Shown: positions 41,001 to 52,212 of the stretch, piece after piece
Position numbering within the stretch: position 1 is the first letter of the stretch
How the letters are laid out: each line of letters begins with the position of its first letter
DNA from: Tilletia caries
Lineage: Eukaryota; Basidiomycota; Exobasidiomycetes; Tilletiales; Tilletiaceae
Reading direction: 5' to 3'
Assembly (NCBI GenBank): GCA_032718865.1
Contig: JALUTQ010000004.1
Span: forward strand, 1,550,001 to 1,614,000
Length of the DNA stretch: 64,000 nucleotides
Made by a program: the position numbers and the translations under genes
Notes under the pieces: generated by a model
What the model saw: only the letters and a program-made list of their open reading frames with translations
Databases searched by the model: none
Told to the model about the DNA's origin: nothing

Positions 41001-42702
41001 CTTTTATGGCTGACACTTTTGAATCGCATACTCGCTCTTTTTAAGATGCCGCGCATGGAGCAGATTTACGCGCACTACTGCTCCAAACACGAGGGATCCA
41101 TGTCACGGTTGGCCGAGGTGCTCAAGGCGAATGGCAAAGGGGCAACTTTCATTCGCAACCGCATCGAAATTGCCATGACACAGTGAGTTACCGACGTCTC
41201 CGTCAGTATTCCCTTAGACTGCGTACTGATATACTGCTGGACTTTTTAGATCAAACGCCTGGGATCTGGGCTCACTTCTGATCAAGCCGGTGCAGCGAGT
41301 GCTCAAGTATCCCCTTCTACTCAGGCAGATTCTCGAGGCCACCGCTCCTTCTCAGCCCGAATTCGCTGCCGTCCAGGAAGCGCTCAACGAGATGATGCAC
41401 CTCGCGGATCACCTCAATGAGGTGAAGAAGCGCCGAGACATCGTTGATGAAGTCTTAGGTCACTCGAATGCATCGGGAAAGAACTCGCGCAGTGCTAGCA
41501 TCAGCGCCGGACCCGGGGGTACCATCTCCGGCAAAAAGATGAAGAAGAAGGGCGATAAGGACAAGGAGCGTCTGCAGCGCCAAAATGCTTCAGGCTCTGG
41601 AGGCGGTCCGAGCATCTCGCTTCTGGTCCCAATTTCCGAGGAAAGCTACCGAGCTCTGGTGATCGAGCTCCAAAAGCTGGAATTGATCTTACAGGACTTG
41701 CCGGCCCGTTGCCTAGGATGGTGCGACAACCTCAGAGAGTCGTACGAGGCGGAAGTTCGACTTCTCGACCAGTGGCGAATCGTCTATCTCGCTCAACAGA
41801 ACCCGGTGCTCACCAGCGGCGAGGCTGGTCCGGACTTTGCCCCTCAGCCAGTGCCAGCTACAGAGTCTACCTTGGACCCAGAGACAGAGAACCGGATCAA
41901 CGCCTACGTTGCGATCTTGATCGACGCCCTTTCCCCGAGCGGAAGCTGTCAGCGCATGTACCACGCGGTTCGGGCCAGCATTGTTCCCCAAGCTGGCCAG
42001 CTGCTCCAACTGTTGACCAATCCTCATCAGGTCATGGCCAGGCGCGACGGATTGCAACCTGACTACGCCAAATATCGATTGAAGATCAAACTTGCGACCG
42101 ACACAGCCGGATCGAGTAACCAAGACTCGCCCGGCTTGACGGAGAATGGCCCCGCTCCCATGGCCAGCTCTCAATCGCAGTCCGCTCACAGCGCCGCGCT
42201 CATGACCAGCGCTCTTGCCAAGGTCAACTCTGATTCCAAGCTGGTCGAAGCTGCAGAGGCTTTTGTTGCGCTCCACACGCAACTACTCGAAGACTTGCCG
42301 CAGCTCATCTACGGTCTACAGCTCAGTCTGAATATTCTCATGCGCTCATTTGCGTCGTTGCAGGAACGGCATTACGAGGATCGGCAGCTAGCTCTCACCC
42401 GGTACTGGAGTCGATGGGCGTGGAAGCGGTCCGATTTGCAGCCCATTTCCGTCATTCCGGCGCCTGGCGGCGAAAGTGTTGCCAGCAGGGTCGCGAATGC
42501 TCGCATCGCACCGGAACTGAATGTCGTCAAATCCTACTGGGCCCAGCAACGTTCTAACCCGAGCGTTCTTGGCATCTTGGAGGGTCATCGATTGGTCGGA
42601 TCGTCGGAGGCAAAGCGCACTGAGGCTCGAGAGGGAGGGCCTGGTTCTCTGTCTGGCGAGGGCTCGACGACGACAAGCGAGGCTGCTCACGGTGGGGAAT
42701 AG
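35079..42702 (+). CDS. DH-BAR Rho-family guanine nucleotide exchange factor
   Basis: Activates a Rho-type GTPase (probably Cdc42-like) at the cell cortex, by analogy with Gef1/Tuba-type DH-BAR proteins. Exons 35079-40955, 41046-41182, 41250-42702 give 2,488 aa. Residues 1 to about 1,620 are low-complexity, rich in Ser, Pro, Gly and Thr with a polyproline stretch (SQPPPPPPPVPDK). The DH domain begins RANVIRELIETERRYAADLR, is interrupted by about 220 Ser/Gly/Pro-rich residues, then resumes (VEIRVIFANLEHCCAFAEEM, MEQIYAHYCSKHEGS, LLIKPVQRVLKYPLLLRQIL). After a Lys/Gly/Ser-rich linker comes a BAR-like helical region (SYRALVIELQKLELILQDLP ... LPQLIYGLQLSLNILMRSF). No PH domain is seen. Intron 1 is 90 nt and has no stop in frame, so its retention would add 30 residues inside the DH domain. 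Confidence 0.88.
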
Positions 42703-43058
42703 AGGTTAACAGCCCTCCGCCCGCCCGCACGGAATAGACTTACTTCAAGGGCAGGTACACAACCGTCACATCCTTCTCACCACCAGAAACCTTGCACCGC
42801 CTTCTCTTCACCGCTCCACTTCTCAAGCCTCAAGCACGAATCCGTACACACATGGCATCTGGAATATCGGCTTCAACATCTCCTTTCGCTTTCTTCCTGC
42901 CTTCTGCATTTGCAACATCTCGACAGTCCTGTCCCCTTTTGTATCAGGTCGAAAACACAACTACTGCTCTTTCCTTCCCTGGAGATCTTGGGAAATGGAC
43001 ATCTCTTCTTCAATGCTATTCATGTTGGCTGGTCTCGGTTTGTTTGCACCGGCCCTCA
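42703..43058. other. Downstream of the GEF gene
   Basis: 356 bp between the GEF stop and a mariner-like short element; no gene seen. Confidence 0.45.
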
Positions 43059-43060
43059 TA

Positions 43061-43536
43061 CGAGGCCGTTGTCAAAAGTATCCGGACACTAAATTTTTAA
43101 CCATACGTTTACTAAGTAATCGCCTGTTTTGGGCTCTCGATGCAACTCAAAGACATGGATATGGAAGACGCTCAATTACGGGCCATTTGGAAAGCCTCTA
43201 TACTGGAGAACAACTTCTCTCTTTGGAGATTTCCCAGCTCTGACTTGGAAGACAGGTTGCTCTAAGTGGAAAGAGGAAGAAACGATTTCAATTAGTAATT
43301 TACTAGGTGATTTCAAACTCCTTCACACCCACCTTACTCAACCCAGCTCCTCAATTTTTCTCAATTTTTTTGAGTCACATATTCCGATGCTCCTGCGCTC
43401 TCGCTAGAAGGTCAGCTAAGAGGTGTATTTTTACAGATTTTACTGACCAAGTTTGACTTAAGGTGAAATAGAGGCGAACACTTAGTAAACGTATGGTTAA
43501 AAATTTGGTGTCCGGATACTTTTGACAACGGCCTCG
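43061..43536. mobile_element. 476-bp non-autonomous Tc1/mariner-like element
   Basis: Inverted ends of about 57 bp with one mismatch; each starts CGAGGCCGTTGTCAAAAGTA and contains ATCCGGACA, the typical Tc1-type word. TA dinucleotides flank both ends (43059-43060 and 43537-43538), as expected for the TA target of Tc1/mariner. The interior (about 360 bp) has no transposase. It sits between the 3' ends of the GEF and BNA1 genes. Confidence 0.85.
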
Positions 43537-43637
43537 TACATACTTTGAGGCACGTCAATAAAACGTAGGTTGAATCGTTCTGGGGACTTTCAAGAGCAGG
43601 AGGACAAGAGTCGGGTTTGACTGTATGAGTCCGTTGG

Positions 43638-44381
43638 CTACGCAGGAAGTTCGCGCTCGCCTGCGACTCGTCCACAGTCCTTGCACCGCCGACCTTCCTC
43701 GTCGGCCTTCCAAGCGTCGATTACGGGCTTGAGCTGGGTGCCGAGATCAGTGCAGAAGAAGCGTGATTCCTTGATGATGGTTGGGTCTGGGTGTGCTTCC
43801 TTGTTGGGACAGTACCATCGCATAGCGTCTAGGCAACACGTAGTGAACATGTTCGTAATTTCGAGCACAATTGGAGAGGAGGTCAGTGAAGTGAAGAACC
43901 ACTGGCGACAAAGCCATATGGAACCGCTCACCCTCTTTGCCTTCTGGTCTTGTCCGTTCCACAACCAGGCCGACAGTGTTCTCGAAACGGACAGGAGAAT
44001 GCGGCGTGTTTGCGGGCAGCATAAACATCTCCCCTTCACCGATATGGATATCCCTGAACTTGTTGTCCTCGATAACCTTGAGCAACATACCGCCTTGAAC
44101 TTGGTAAAAGAATTCCTCGGTCGGCTGAGCCAAAGGATCAGATTGATGCAAAAAGATAAGAAAGCTTGTTCGTCAACTTCCCAAGGGTCGGAGCGCAGTG
44201 AAACGCTGCAAGAGGACCGACTCACCTGGTAATGATAATCCGAACGCTCATTGGGCCCGCCGACGACCATCACCGTGTAGTCCTCCGAGCGGAAGAGGCA
44301 AAAGTTGCCGACGGGAGGCTTCAGCTTATCCCGATTTTCGGAAACCCACTTGGAGAAGTTAATTGGGGCGGCGAGGACCAT
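43638..44381 (-). CDS. BNA1: 3-hydroxyanthranilate 3,4-dioxygenase
   Basis: Opens the ring of 3-hydroxyanthranilate in the kynurenine pathway to quinolinate and NAD; cytosolic non-heme iron cupin enzyme. Exons 44381-44226, 44124-43932, 43828-43638; 540 nt, 179 aa, the usual length. Motifs: GNFCLFRSEDYTVMVVGGPN, NERSDYHYQ joined to PTEEFFYQVQGGMLLKV (iron-binding His and Glu), FMLPANTPHSPVRF (iron-binding His), AMRWYCPN, and the C-terminal CKDCG. In the rubredoxin-like tail the first pair, usually CxxC, reads CPNK, so one of the four Cys ligands of the second metal site seems to be missing; similar tails occur in enzymes without that site. Introns are 101 and 103 nt. Confidence 0.94.
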   Translation of the reverse strand: MVLAAPINFSKWVSENRDKLKPPVGNFCLFRSEDYTVMVVGGPNERSDYHYQVSRSSCSVSLRSDPWEVDEQAFLSFCINLILWLSRPRNSFTKFKAVCCSRLSRTTSSGISISVKGRCLCCPQTRRILLSVSRTLSAWLWNGQDQKAKRVSGSIWLCRQWFFTSLTSSPIVLEITNMFTTCCLDAMRWYCPNKEAHPDPTIIKESRFFCTDLGTQLKPVIDAWKADEEGRRCKDCGRVAGERELPA

Positions 44382-45653
44382 TGCGACTTGGTGATTGGGC
44401 AGTCAGAATCTGGAGATATGCCGGGCACGAAGAGGTGATGTCGCAGCTCGCAGTTGAAGAAAGGGACGAAAAGGGTGGCGCGATTGACCTGTGCTCAAAG
44501 AGTGCCTTAAGTCAGCTGGCATCGTCCCAACTCGATCTCTATATAGACCTATCCGTCACGAGTGCACTCACTTGGCAAGCCTATATATAGAGCAGCGAGA
44601 AGTACGAGGATGTAGAGCGTCCGCGGCGGTGCAGTGAACGGTGAACAGGCAGGGTGTGGTGGAAGTCGTGCGATACCATCATCGCCGTGCGCTCAGGCCG
44701 CTGATTGACGTCTTGCCACCGTCCGTCTCAACTTTATCATGAGCGTGGGAACATCGCGGCACTTCAATAAAGCAATCGACTTGGGTCTTGGGTCCATGAG
44801 TATAAGGAAAGAGACAGATGGGAGAAAGGGAAGGCGGGAGAGGAGCGAAGGGGGAGAAGGTCGACATTACTGATGAAGAGGATGAGACAAGGGGCAGCCA
44901 GTGACTGAACCGGGATTCAGAGGGAATGGGAAACAAACGGCAAAATACGAGACAGGTTGTGAGATGTGAGATGTGAGATGTGAGAGAAGGCGAGGTCGAA
45001 CGAGGGAATAGGAAGAAGCGCAAAGAGAGAAAGAGAGAGAGAATCTGAACGAGGATGTCTGATAATAAACACTTCGAGATGGGTCGACAATAATCGGATC
45101 GACACGGTCGGACGCGCTCGAGATCCAGCACCGTGGGCATGAACTGAACAGCAAGGTGAAGTCGTTGTTTGAAGAAGCGAGAGCAGGATGGAAGTCGCTG
45201 TGTCGCAGTCCGGGAAGAAGGAGCTGGGAGCCGTCTGCTGACCGTACCGGAGAGCATTTTTTTTTTCGTCTTTTTGAGTCCGGTCGGTAATTCGGGTCGA
45301 TGTCCAAAGGATGTGCCGCGCGGAAAAGCTGTTGCGGCCATATTGGAGATGGTGTATTGGTTGAGGGAGTCCATTCTTGATATGTGTGCCCCGAAGCATG
45401 GGGCAGAAAGCTGAAAGATGCGAAACGAAGACGCTTAATGACCGTGGGCGAGGATGGCCCAACGAGAACCACGCCGCTTGATGAGATGTGTTCTCAAGGT
45501 AAGGGCGAGGACCGTGTGTTGAAAGCGAAGGACAGAATAGAAGATAGGCGATGTTTGCGGACGGAAAATCGTGTCGAAGCGCGTGGCGCAAGGTGACGCG
45601 GTGACGATTGGAAAAGAGGGTGATAGAGTTGATTGTATCCTCTGTAGGATCGA
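44382..45653. other. Intergenic, BNA1 to the helicase-like gene
   Basis: About 1.27 kb. TATA-like words lie at roughly 44,540 and 44,582, upstream of BNA1. A (GTGAGAT)n microsatellite lies at 44,959-44,985 and a GA-rich tract at 45,010-45,050. Several overlapping minus-strand open phases (44,680-45,710) reflect the TC-rich composition and have no domain; I do not call them genes. Confidence 0.5.
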
Positions 45654-48600
45654 TTAAGAGTTGAGGATCTGCCGGGGATCCATCGGAAGTTCCGCTAAAG
45701 GAATGAAACAAGAAAGGTCAACTAACTGTATTGTCAACTCTAACGGCCATGTCCGGAGATGCACTCACCCATTTTGCATCCAAGATGACATTCGAGCGTC
45801 CGAAGCATCTCGATGTCTGCCCGGGGACCGCCCGAAGCAGTCACCACATTGATACACACACCCGGTCGAGACATGCCTCCAGCAGCAGCGCAAGAAACCC
45901 TGCACTCGGAAAATGGAAAGTCGTGAGCAAAGGACGCGCCCCGGACGCTTGGACAGAGAGTCAGACTGCATTCTTAACTCACTTTTCCTTGTACTCCTCT
46001 ACCGCCCGGGGCATGTCGTAAAACAGAACGAGCGGGATTTGATGGACGTCTTTCGGATTGATGGCCATATCACAGACGACGAGCGCCTTTCGCGGTTGTC
46101 CACCCCGGTTAGCACCGCCCGGCCCGCCCATGTTCGGCGTTCCAAAGTTGGAATGCTGCTGGAACATGCTCGTTGCGGTGCGGAATTTCGCCAGCATCTG
46201 ATGGCGCGTGTGGTGATTCATGTCGCGATGCTGTTAGAAGTGGTCGGGAAATCAACAGCAACACGCGATCGGGGCGTCAGTAAAAGCAGTAAGATACTTT
46301 GATGTAGCAACGATTAATGCTTATACTCACAACCGCCATAGCTTCGACACCCTTGCTCGCGAGCTTGTACGTAACAGATTCCATCGTAGCCGCGTTGCCA
46401 CAGTAAACGACGGCATGCCCAAAGTCCATGTCTTCAAGAAGGTCCGCAATGAGCTCCAACTTCATCTCGCGTCCATAAGCAGCCTGCCCTCCGTAGCCTG
46501 CATTAGGCCCAGACATATCGCCGCTCACGGGCACCCAGAGATAATACTGTCGCAGCCCTCGCAGAGCCGCGACGGATGGGTCGGGAGCTCCGGGTGTGCC
46601 TGGAGTCACCATACCCGATCCACCATTCTTGATGATGTTGCTGTTGAAGTATCCTCCAGGCGCGCTGCCAATGGCCGGAGAATGGCCTGGGAACGTAGCC
46701 TGCGAGGAAGGTCCAGCACTGCCCGGTCCTGACGTTGGGTTGTTGCCGTGGCCGATCCCTACTTGCACCGTACCGGCACCCGCCGTACCTTCTCGGCGCA
46801 CAAGTATACGCACCGTCTCCAGGAGGCCGATAGATTGGGCAAAGTTGAGGACATCTTGCGGGACCGTGTTTGAGAAGACGGCTGTCTGCTGAAAACCCGT
46901 CGAGCCGCCCATAGAGCCTGGGCCAGGGAATCCAGGAGACATGGCGGGGCTCTGCTGGCCACCCCCTCCTCGTCCACCAGCGTTGCTACCGGAGCCTGCA
47001 CCATTACCAGCAGCCGCACGCGAAAACGGAAGAATCCGAAGCATGCCCGCCACGTAGTCAGACAAGTTGCGAGCAATAAGCTGGTCGACCTCATCCAGCA
47101 CCACGAAGCGGACCTCGCCTCCTGCAGGCACGTTTGAGCCGGCTTGCTGTTGGCCCAAGAACGTCCACAACTCGCACATTTTCGCAGGTGTGCCAACGAC
47201 GATGTGTGGACTCGCTTGAATGAGCATTTGGGCTTCTTGCTGAGCATCAATCGACCCAGCAGCGGCCATGTGGACTCGAACTCCGAGGGGAGAACCAAGG
47301 CCGAGGGCCATGCGTTGTGCTTGCGTCGCTTGATCGACGGTCGTGCTCACAATCAGCACGTACGGACCGCGAACGGCAGGTGCGCCAACTCCAGCTCCCC
47401 CTTTCGATGGGTTCACCGCCTCGAGCACCAACTGCAGCGCCGGAATCACATAGCTCGCAATCCGCTCCTGCGTGGGAGGAGCCTGGGCAATGACGTCGTG
47501 GCTCCGCAGCAGGAACGGAAGCGCTCGCTGCTGAATCTTGTTGGGCGGGCCCAGCCCGTATTTCTGAATAGACCGCAGCAGATCCGGGTGAAGGTTGAGG
47601 TGTTCCCACTTTGTCACGGGCGTGATTATGGGCGCCCCAGCCCCGCCACCCTGCTGGCCCGAAGCGCTGAGATCGCTGGAAGATCCCATTCGGCCATCTT
47701 CGGAACTGATCATCTGAGGCGTACTCTGACCTCCGAAGCGAGAGCCAGGATTACCTGGACCCAAGCCACTCCACCGTCGCTCATCCTTGGCACTCACTGA
47801 GCCTGGAGCTCGAGCAGTCGACGAAATTGGAACGTCTGAGGGCATGCCGTGCCAGCTGAGCCGATTGGACGCATTTCCTCCGCCGCCTTGCGGTCGAGGA
47901 CTCAACCGACTTGTCGCAGCGTCCAAAGCTGCGAGCATGTGCGCGTTCCCACCGAACGGACCAGGGCCCGGAGCCGGACCACCCACAAGTGGGCTGGACG
48001 ATCGATCTCCGAACGGTGTGCCCGCCATTGCAGGATTTGGACTCAACTCGCCAGTCAAGCTGGGGGTTCCCAGACCCAATCCAGCCAGCTGTTGGAGCGG
48101 AGGAAGATGTGGACCAGCCCGATTCTGAGCGTTCGCAGGAAGTCCACCAAGGTTCGGTCCGGACATCTGCGACTGGTTCTGCGTCTGAGCCTGATGCACC
48201 AACAGTTGCGCCACATTCGTGTGAAGCGTGTTCATCTGAGCCCTCAGCACACGCAACTCGTCTGCATGCCCCTGTGCGTTCTGCTGATGTCCCGGTCCAT
48301 CAATGCCGAGTCCAACACGCGACTGATTGTGGCCGCCCATCGCGAGAGTTGCGTCCACCTTGACGTGGAGTTCACGCATGCTCATCTCCAGCCGGACAAG
48401 ACGATGAACGACCTCGCCCACAAGGGGACTGGCGCGAGACAGGCTCTCAAAGGCGGCCAGGGTATCGGAGGCCGGGCCTGAGAAGCCGACAGCGTTGGTG
48501 AGGTCAGGTGTTGCCGTTGACGGTGCACTCATTCCAGGGCCGCCTTGCTGTGCAAAGGAGCCGGGACCATGGGGTCCTTGACGCAAACCGGACGAACGGG

Positions 48601-49038
48601 CCACAAAAGAAGGGAGTGTCCCACCTCCAGGCCCGAAAGGTGCTCCAGGGGCGGGGCCCCCGATCGAGGGGCTGTTCCTCGATGAATTGTTCGACACGTT
48701 GTTGTTCCCACCTGGACCCATTCCTTGAATCGGACCCGTTTGGAGGGGCGGCAAGGAGCCCTGCCGGGTTGGCCCCGTGGGGCCATTGTTGCCCATTGTC
48801 GCACTTCGCTGCTGCTGTTGCATCTGCTGCATCTGTTGCTGTTGCTGCTGTTGCTGAACAGCGGGCAGATGAAGTTGTGGCATCTGGCCACCATTGCCTG
48901 CACCGTTCCCCAGGCCAGAGCCGCTGGCAGTGGGCCTGTGACCTTCCTGCGCCGAGGCGACCATAGGAAAGGGGTAGCCGCGTTGCTGCTGCTGCTGTTG
49001 CTGCTGTTGCTGCTGTTGCTGCTGTTGCTGCTGTTGCT

Positions 49039-49069
<31 letters not shown>

Positions 49070-50209
49070 TTGTTGCTGCTGCATGTAATTTTGTCCCTGT
49101 CCGACGAAGGCAGTGGGTGAGGCCACACTGTTGCTCGACGCGGACACAAAAGAAGCTGCTGCAGGGCTGAGCATGGGACTGTTGGTGACGCCTGTGTTGC
49201 TGATGCGTTGAGCGACTTGCTGCGTCTGCAGAGACAAAGCCGGAGGGCGGCCAGCGGTCGATTGCTGTTGCTGCTGTGAATGTTGCTGATACTGCTGCAG
49301 ATGGTTGCGCAGGAAGGTGGCAGAGAGAGACGAATCGTGACTGTTGTTAGCGGAGTTGGAACCTCCGAGGATTCCAAGTCCTGCCTGTTCAGTGGAGAGA
49401 TTAAAGTCGCCCATGTTGGAACCGGCGGCTGCAGCCGAGCCCGACGAAGCCGTCCGAGCACTGCCGGAAGGATGGAAAAAAGGCGATGGCGATGTACCCG
49501 CCGAAGGCAAACTTGCGTTATGTGCCAGCGCATTTGGCGTGCTTTCAGACTCAAGGTCCGCTCCATTCCGACCAGCACCGGGCTGCTGGCCATTTCTGTT
49601 TTGCGTGAAGGTACTGTCACCTTTGTTCGAGTTTGGTGATGAATGATCGTCGAATTGAAGACGCGGAGTCAGGAATGTTCGCCCATCTTGCTTGTACTCG
49701 GTCTGCGCACCGAAGTGGTTCGGGCCAGGTCCCATCTCGGTCGTCGGACTGTCGGTGGGAGCAGTCCACATACTTGATCCCGTGCTCCCCTCGCGCGCAC
49801 TTTTGAAGGAAGGCGCGCGCCAGATCTCCTGGGAGATATGGGCGGGCAACGGCGCAGGCCCAGACGCGACTGCACCAGAGCCGGAATTCTGCGCGGGCGC
49901 CTGAAAACTGTCCACCGAAGTGTGCAGGTTCGGATTCGGGTTGGGGCCAGAAGCACTGCGATGGCCTCCTATCGTTCCTGCGGGATTAGGGCTTGAGGTC
50001 CCCGAGCGCGAAATGTTGCCGATGACATGGGCGTTGGGAAAGGCGCCATTCTTCGCCATGACGGATGAAGGTGGGGCCTGCTGGAATGGTTCTGCTGGGC
50101 TGCTGGGGGCGGTGGTGCCTGTGAGGTCGGCTGTGGGACGGAAATTGGCAGGGACGTGTTCTGAGCCCTCGTTGAGAGAAGTGCTTCCTTGATGAACACC
50201 TTTGGCCAT
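45654..50209 (-). CDS. eIF4A-like DEAD-box fold protein without ATPase motifs (pseudohelicase), polyQ N-terminus
   Basis: Exons 50209-46331, 46230-45983, 45899-45769, 45694-45654; 4,299 nt, 1,432 aa. Residues 1 to about 865 are low-complexity (Gly, Ser, Pro, Asn, with 33 consecutive Gln near residue 390) and contain one ordered helix (LVRLEMSMRELHVKVDATL). The C-terminal 565 residues align in order with eIF4A/Fal1. The Q motif is kept (NKIQQRALPFLL, DVIAQA). Motif I is PPTQER instead of GTGKT; the TPGR motif is TPAK; motif II is DEVD; motif III is SNT; motif V is CDMAINPKDV; motif VI is AAAGGMSRPG instead of HRIGRxGRxG. The phrases FVVLDEVDQLI, VLFYDMPRAVEEY and the end MAELPMD fix the alignment. 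ATP hydrolysis is therefore unlikely; a scaffold or RNA-binding role is inferred. The start is the first ATG in the frame. Confidence 0.88.
48983..49081 (-). repeat. CAG/CAA repeat coding 33 glutamines
   Basis: 99 bp of mixed CAG and CAA codons in the helicase-like gene, read on the minus strand. The mixture of two Gln codons would limit slippage. Confidence 0.9.
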
Positions 50210-50952
50210 CGTCTGGCACGAACCCTGCAATATGTCGGCCGTCCTCAAGAGAGCTCACGAGCCAGCGAGCCAAACGACCTGGTAGAGGGAAGGAAGGCGG
50301 ACGTTGACCTTGACCTTGAGGTGGGCTGAACACGGAGCGCGGGCTGCTGAGGCTCGCCTATTCAACGTTCAACCTCGATGGAAAGACCCAGGGCCAAAAA
50401 AAGAAAAACACGTGCGTGTGCTGGGCGTGCTCCGTGTCGACGGCGCGCAGAGAACGGGAGCGTATAAGGAGAGAAAACGAGTGAATGTGGGTGTGGGAAG
50501 GAAGGTGCCAGTACTATATGTAGAGTGCGTGTTGAGTTGGTAGTCGTGTGAGAGAGCAAAGAACGCAAGTGGGACGCGGAAAAGGTTCTCAACCGCGTCA
50601 GGGACTCATCCCCCTCATCCCCGTCCTCTCTATAGCCTCGCCGGGACGGGGGCGCGCATGCATTAGCGTCAACGCCCGGCGCCATCCTCGCAACGGGGGG
50701 AGCAGGGAACCGTCCAAAGTCTCATCATTCCTGACTCCCTCTTCCGTGCTTGGCTCATGCAAATTTTACAGTCAGCGTTAACCCTAAACTTGCTCCTCTT
50801 TCGCGCAAGTACACAGGAGAGCGATGAGCAAGTTGTCGTTCTTCCTCGTCGACAAACCATTGCCGTAGGCGACATCAAGACCGAGCGGAAGACACACATT
50901 CTGGCAAAGTATATGCGTGCGATAAAGTTCATTTGCAGATTCAAATGCGCCC
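50210..50952. other. Intergenic, helicase-like gene to RSM10
   Basis: 743 bp, upstream of the helicase-like gene (minus) and downstream of RSM10. No gene, RNA or clear repeat was recognised. Confidence 0.5.
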
Positions 50953-51934
50953 TCATGGCTTATCGGAGTCCGAAGTCGGGGACGTGCCAGAGTCCGAAGG
51001 TGCGGCCAAAGCAGGAGAAGGCGTGGAAGTGGCCGCCGTGGTTGTCGCGGCCTTGGTTTCTTCAGGCTTCGGAGTCGATGGCAAATCGATGTATCTTGTC
51101 AGGGAAGGGATCAAAGGAAGGTCAGCATCAACGCAATATGCGGTCTGGAGCAACAAGAAGCATCAAAACACACCTGAAAAGCTGGGCCTTCATGTGCACC
51201 TCTGCCATCGGGTGTTCTCTCAAGAACGCTAAACATCGGTCCACCACTTCCGGGTTGGCATCCCACAACTTGATCGCCCGCCGATGTGTCCTCCGCTCAA
51301 AGTTCTCCTGTGCCTTCTTGTGCACGAATGGACTCTTCGGCACCGTCCAGAGCGAGGTCTTAGTCGGCAGCCGGGCAATACCGGAGTGAGGAATGCCGAG
51401 CGCGCCCATCACGCGCAAGGCAAAGGTGGAGAAGTTTTCCAGGTTGTGCAGGGTGGGACCGTAGGTCCACAGGGAGAGCGTGGCTACATGCACACCATGG
51501 GTGAGAGGCGCACTCTCCGGCGGCTTGAAGTACCGCAGCTCCTCAAAGGTCTGTGGAATTGGCGGGGGCACAAATTCGTCGCGCTTCGCCTGTTGGACTT
51601 CCTGTGCCTTTCCGGCCCCTCGCGCAGTGGAAGGGATCGCATCATGCCCGGTAGATGTCGAAGGCGGCGGTGGCGGTGCCTGACCACTGGACGCGCTCAG
51701 CCGCGACAAGTCCGACGATTCAGATGTAGCAACCTCCTGCGCCTGTGTGCGCAATGCAGAAGAGCTACAAACAGGAGACAGACATAAGTGTCAGCGACCT
51801 CGACATTCGATTCCGGAATAAGATGAGCTGACTCACCTGACCCATCTTGACGGGCCCGCACAAGAGCGAGCAGCCGCTGACTGCGAGACCGCGCTCCTTC
51901 TGACGAGCGAGAGAGCTGTTCTTGAGACGTTCAT
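50953..51934 (-). CDS. RSM10: Mitochondrial small-subunit ribosomal protein uS10m
   Basis: Component of the mitoribosome 30S-like head. Exons 51934-51837, 51764-51174, 51094-50953; 831 nt, 276 aa. The N-terminus (MNVSRTALSLVRRSAVSQSA) is basic and Ser-rich, as in mitochondrial targeting signals. A Pro/Ser linker precedes the uS10 domain: HGVHVATLSLWTYGPTLHNL, GIARLPTKTSLWTVPKSPFV, HKKAQENFERRTHRRAIKLW. The C-terminal exon adds a Thr/Ala/Ser-rich tail (after RYIDLP). Its start codon lies 278 bp from that of the phytoene desaturase on the other strand. Confidence 0.9.
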
Positions 51935-52212
51935 CCTTGATTCAACGAGTGCCGATAAAACCCTCGTTGTCGCCAACACCGTCTTCGAGCTCGCCGTCAA
52001 GCGGCGCCCAGTCAGTCGTTCTTCCACTCGGCGATTCGGCGTTCTGTTCGCATCACGTGACCTTACATCACGTGGCCGGTATCGCATCGGGCGCCAGGGT
52101 CCAACGATCGTCGCTGTGCTCAGCGGCCAGCGCACTTTTGGAAGCTTGTCCGCGGCGAGATTGGGGGAGCGGGACGAGGTCAACCACAAGCAGCGACCGC
52201 AGCGGAACAGAG
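51935..52212. promoter_or_regulatory. Shared divergent promoter region, RSM10 / phytoene desaturase
   Basis: 278 bp between two divergent start codons must hold both promoters and 5' UTRs. It contains the words CATCACGTGACC and CATCACGTGGCC around 52,051-52,075, two CACGTG E-box-like cores about 19 bp apart. Their regulator is unknown. Confidence 0.5.

Noticed and set aside
44679..45711. Three overlapping minus-strand open frames of 200-260 codons
   Set aside because: All three phases are open because of TC-rich sequence; no domain, no consistent splice structure, and they run into the end of the helicase-like gene.
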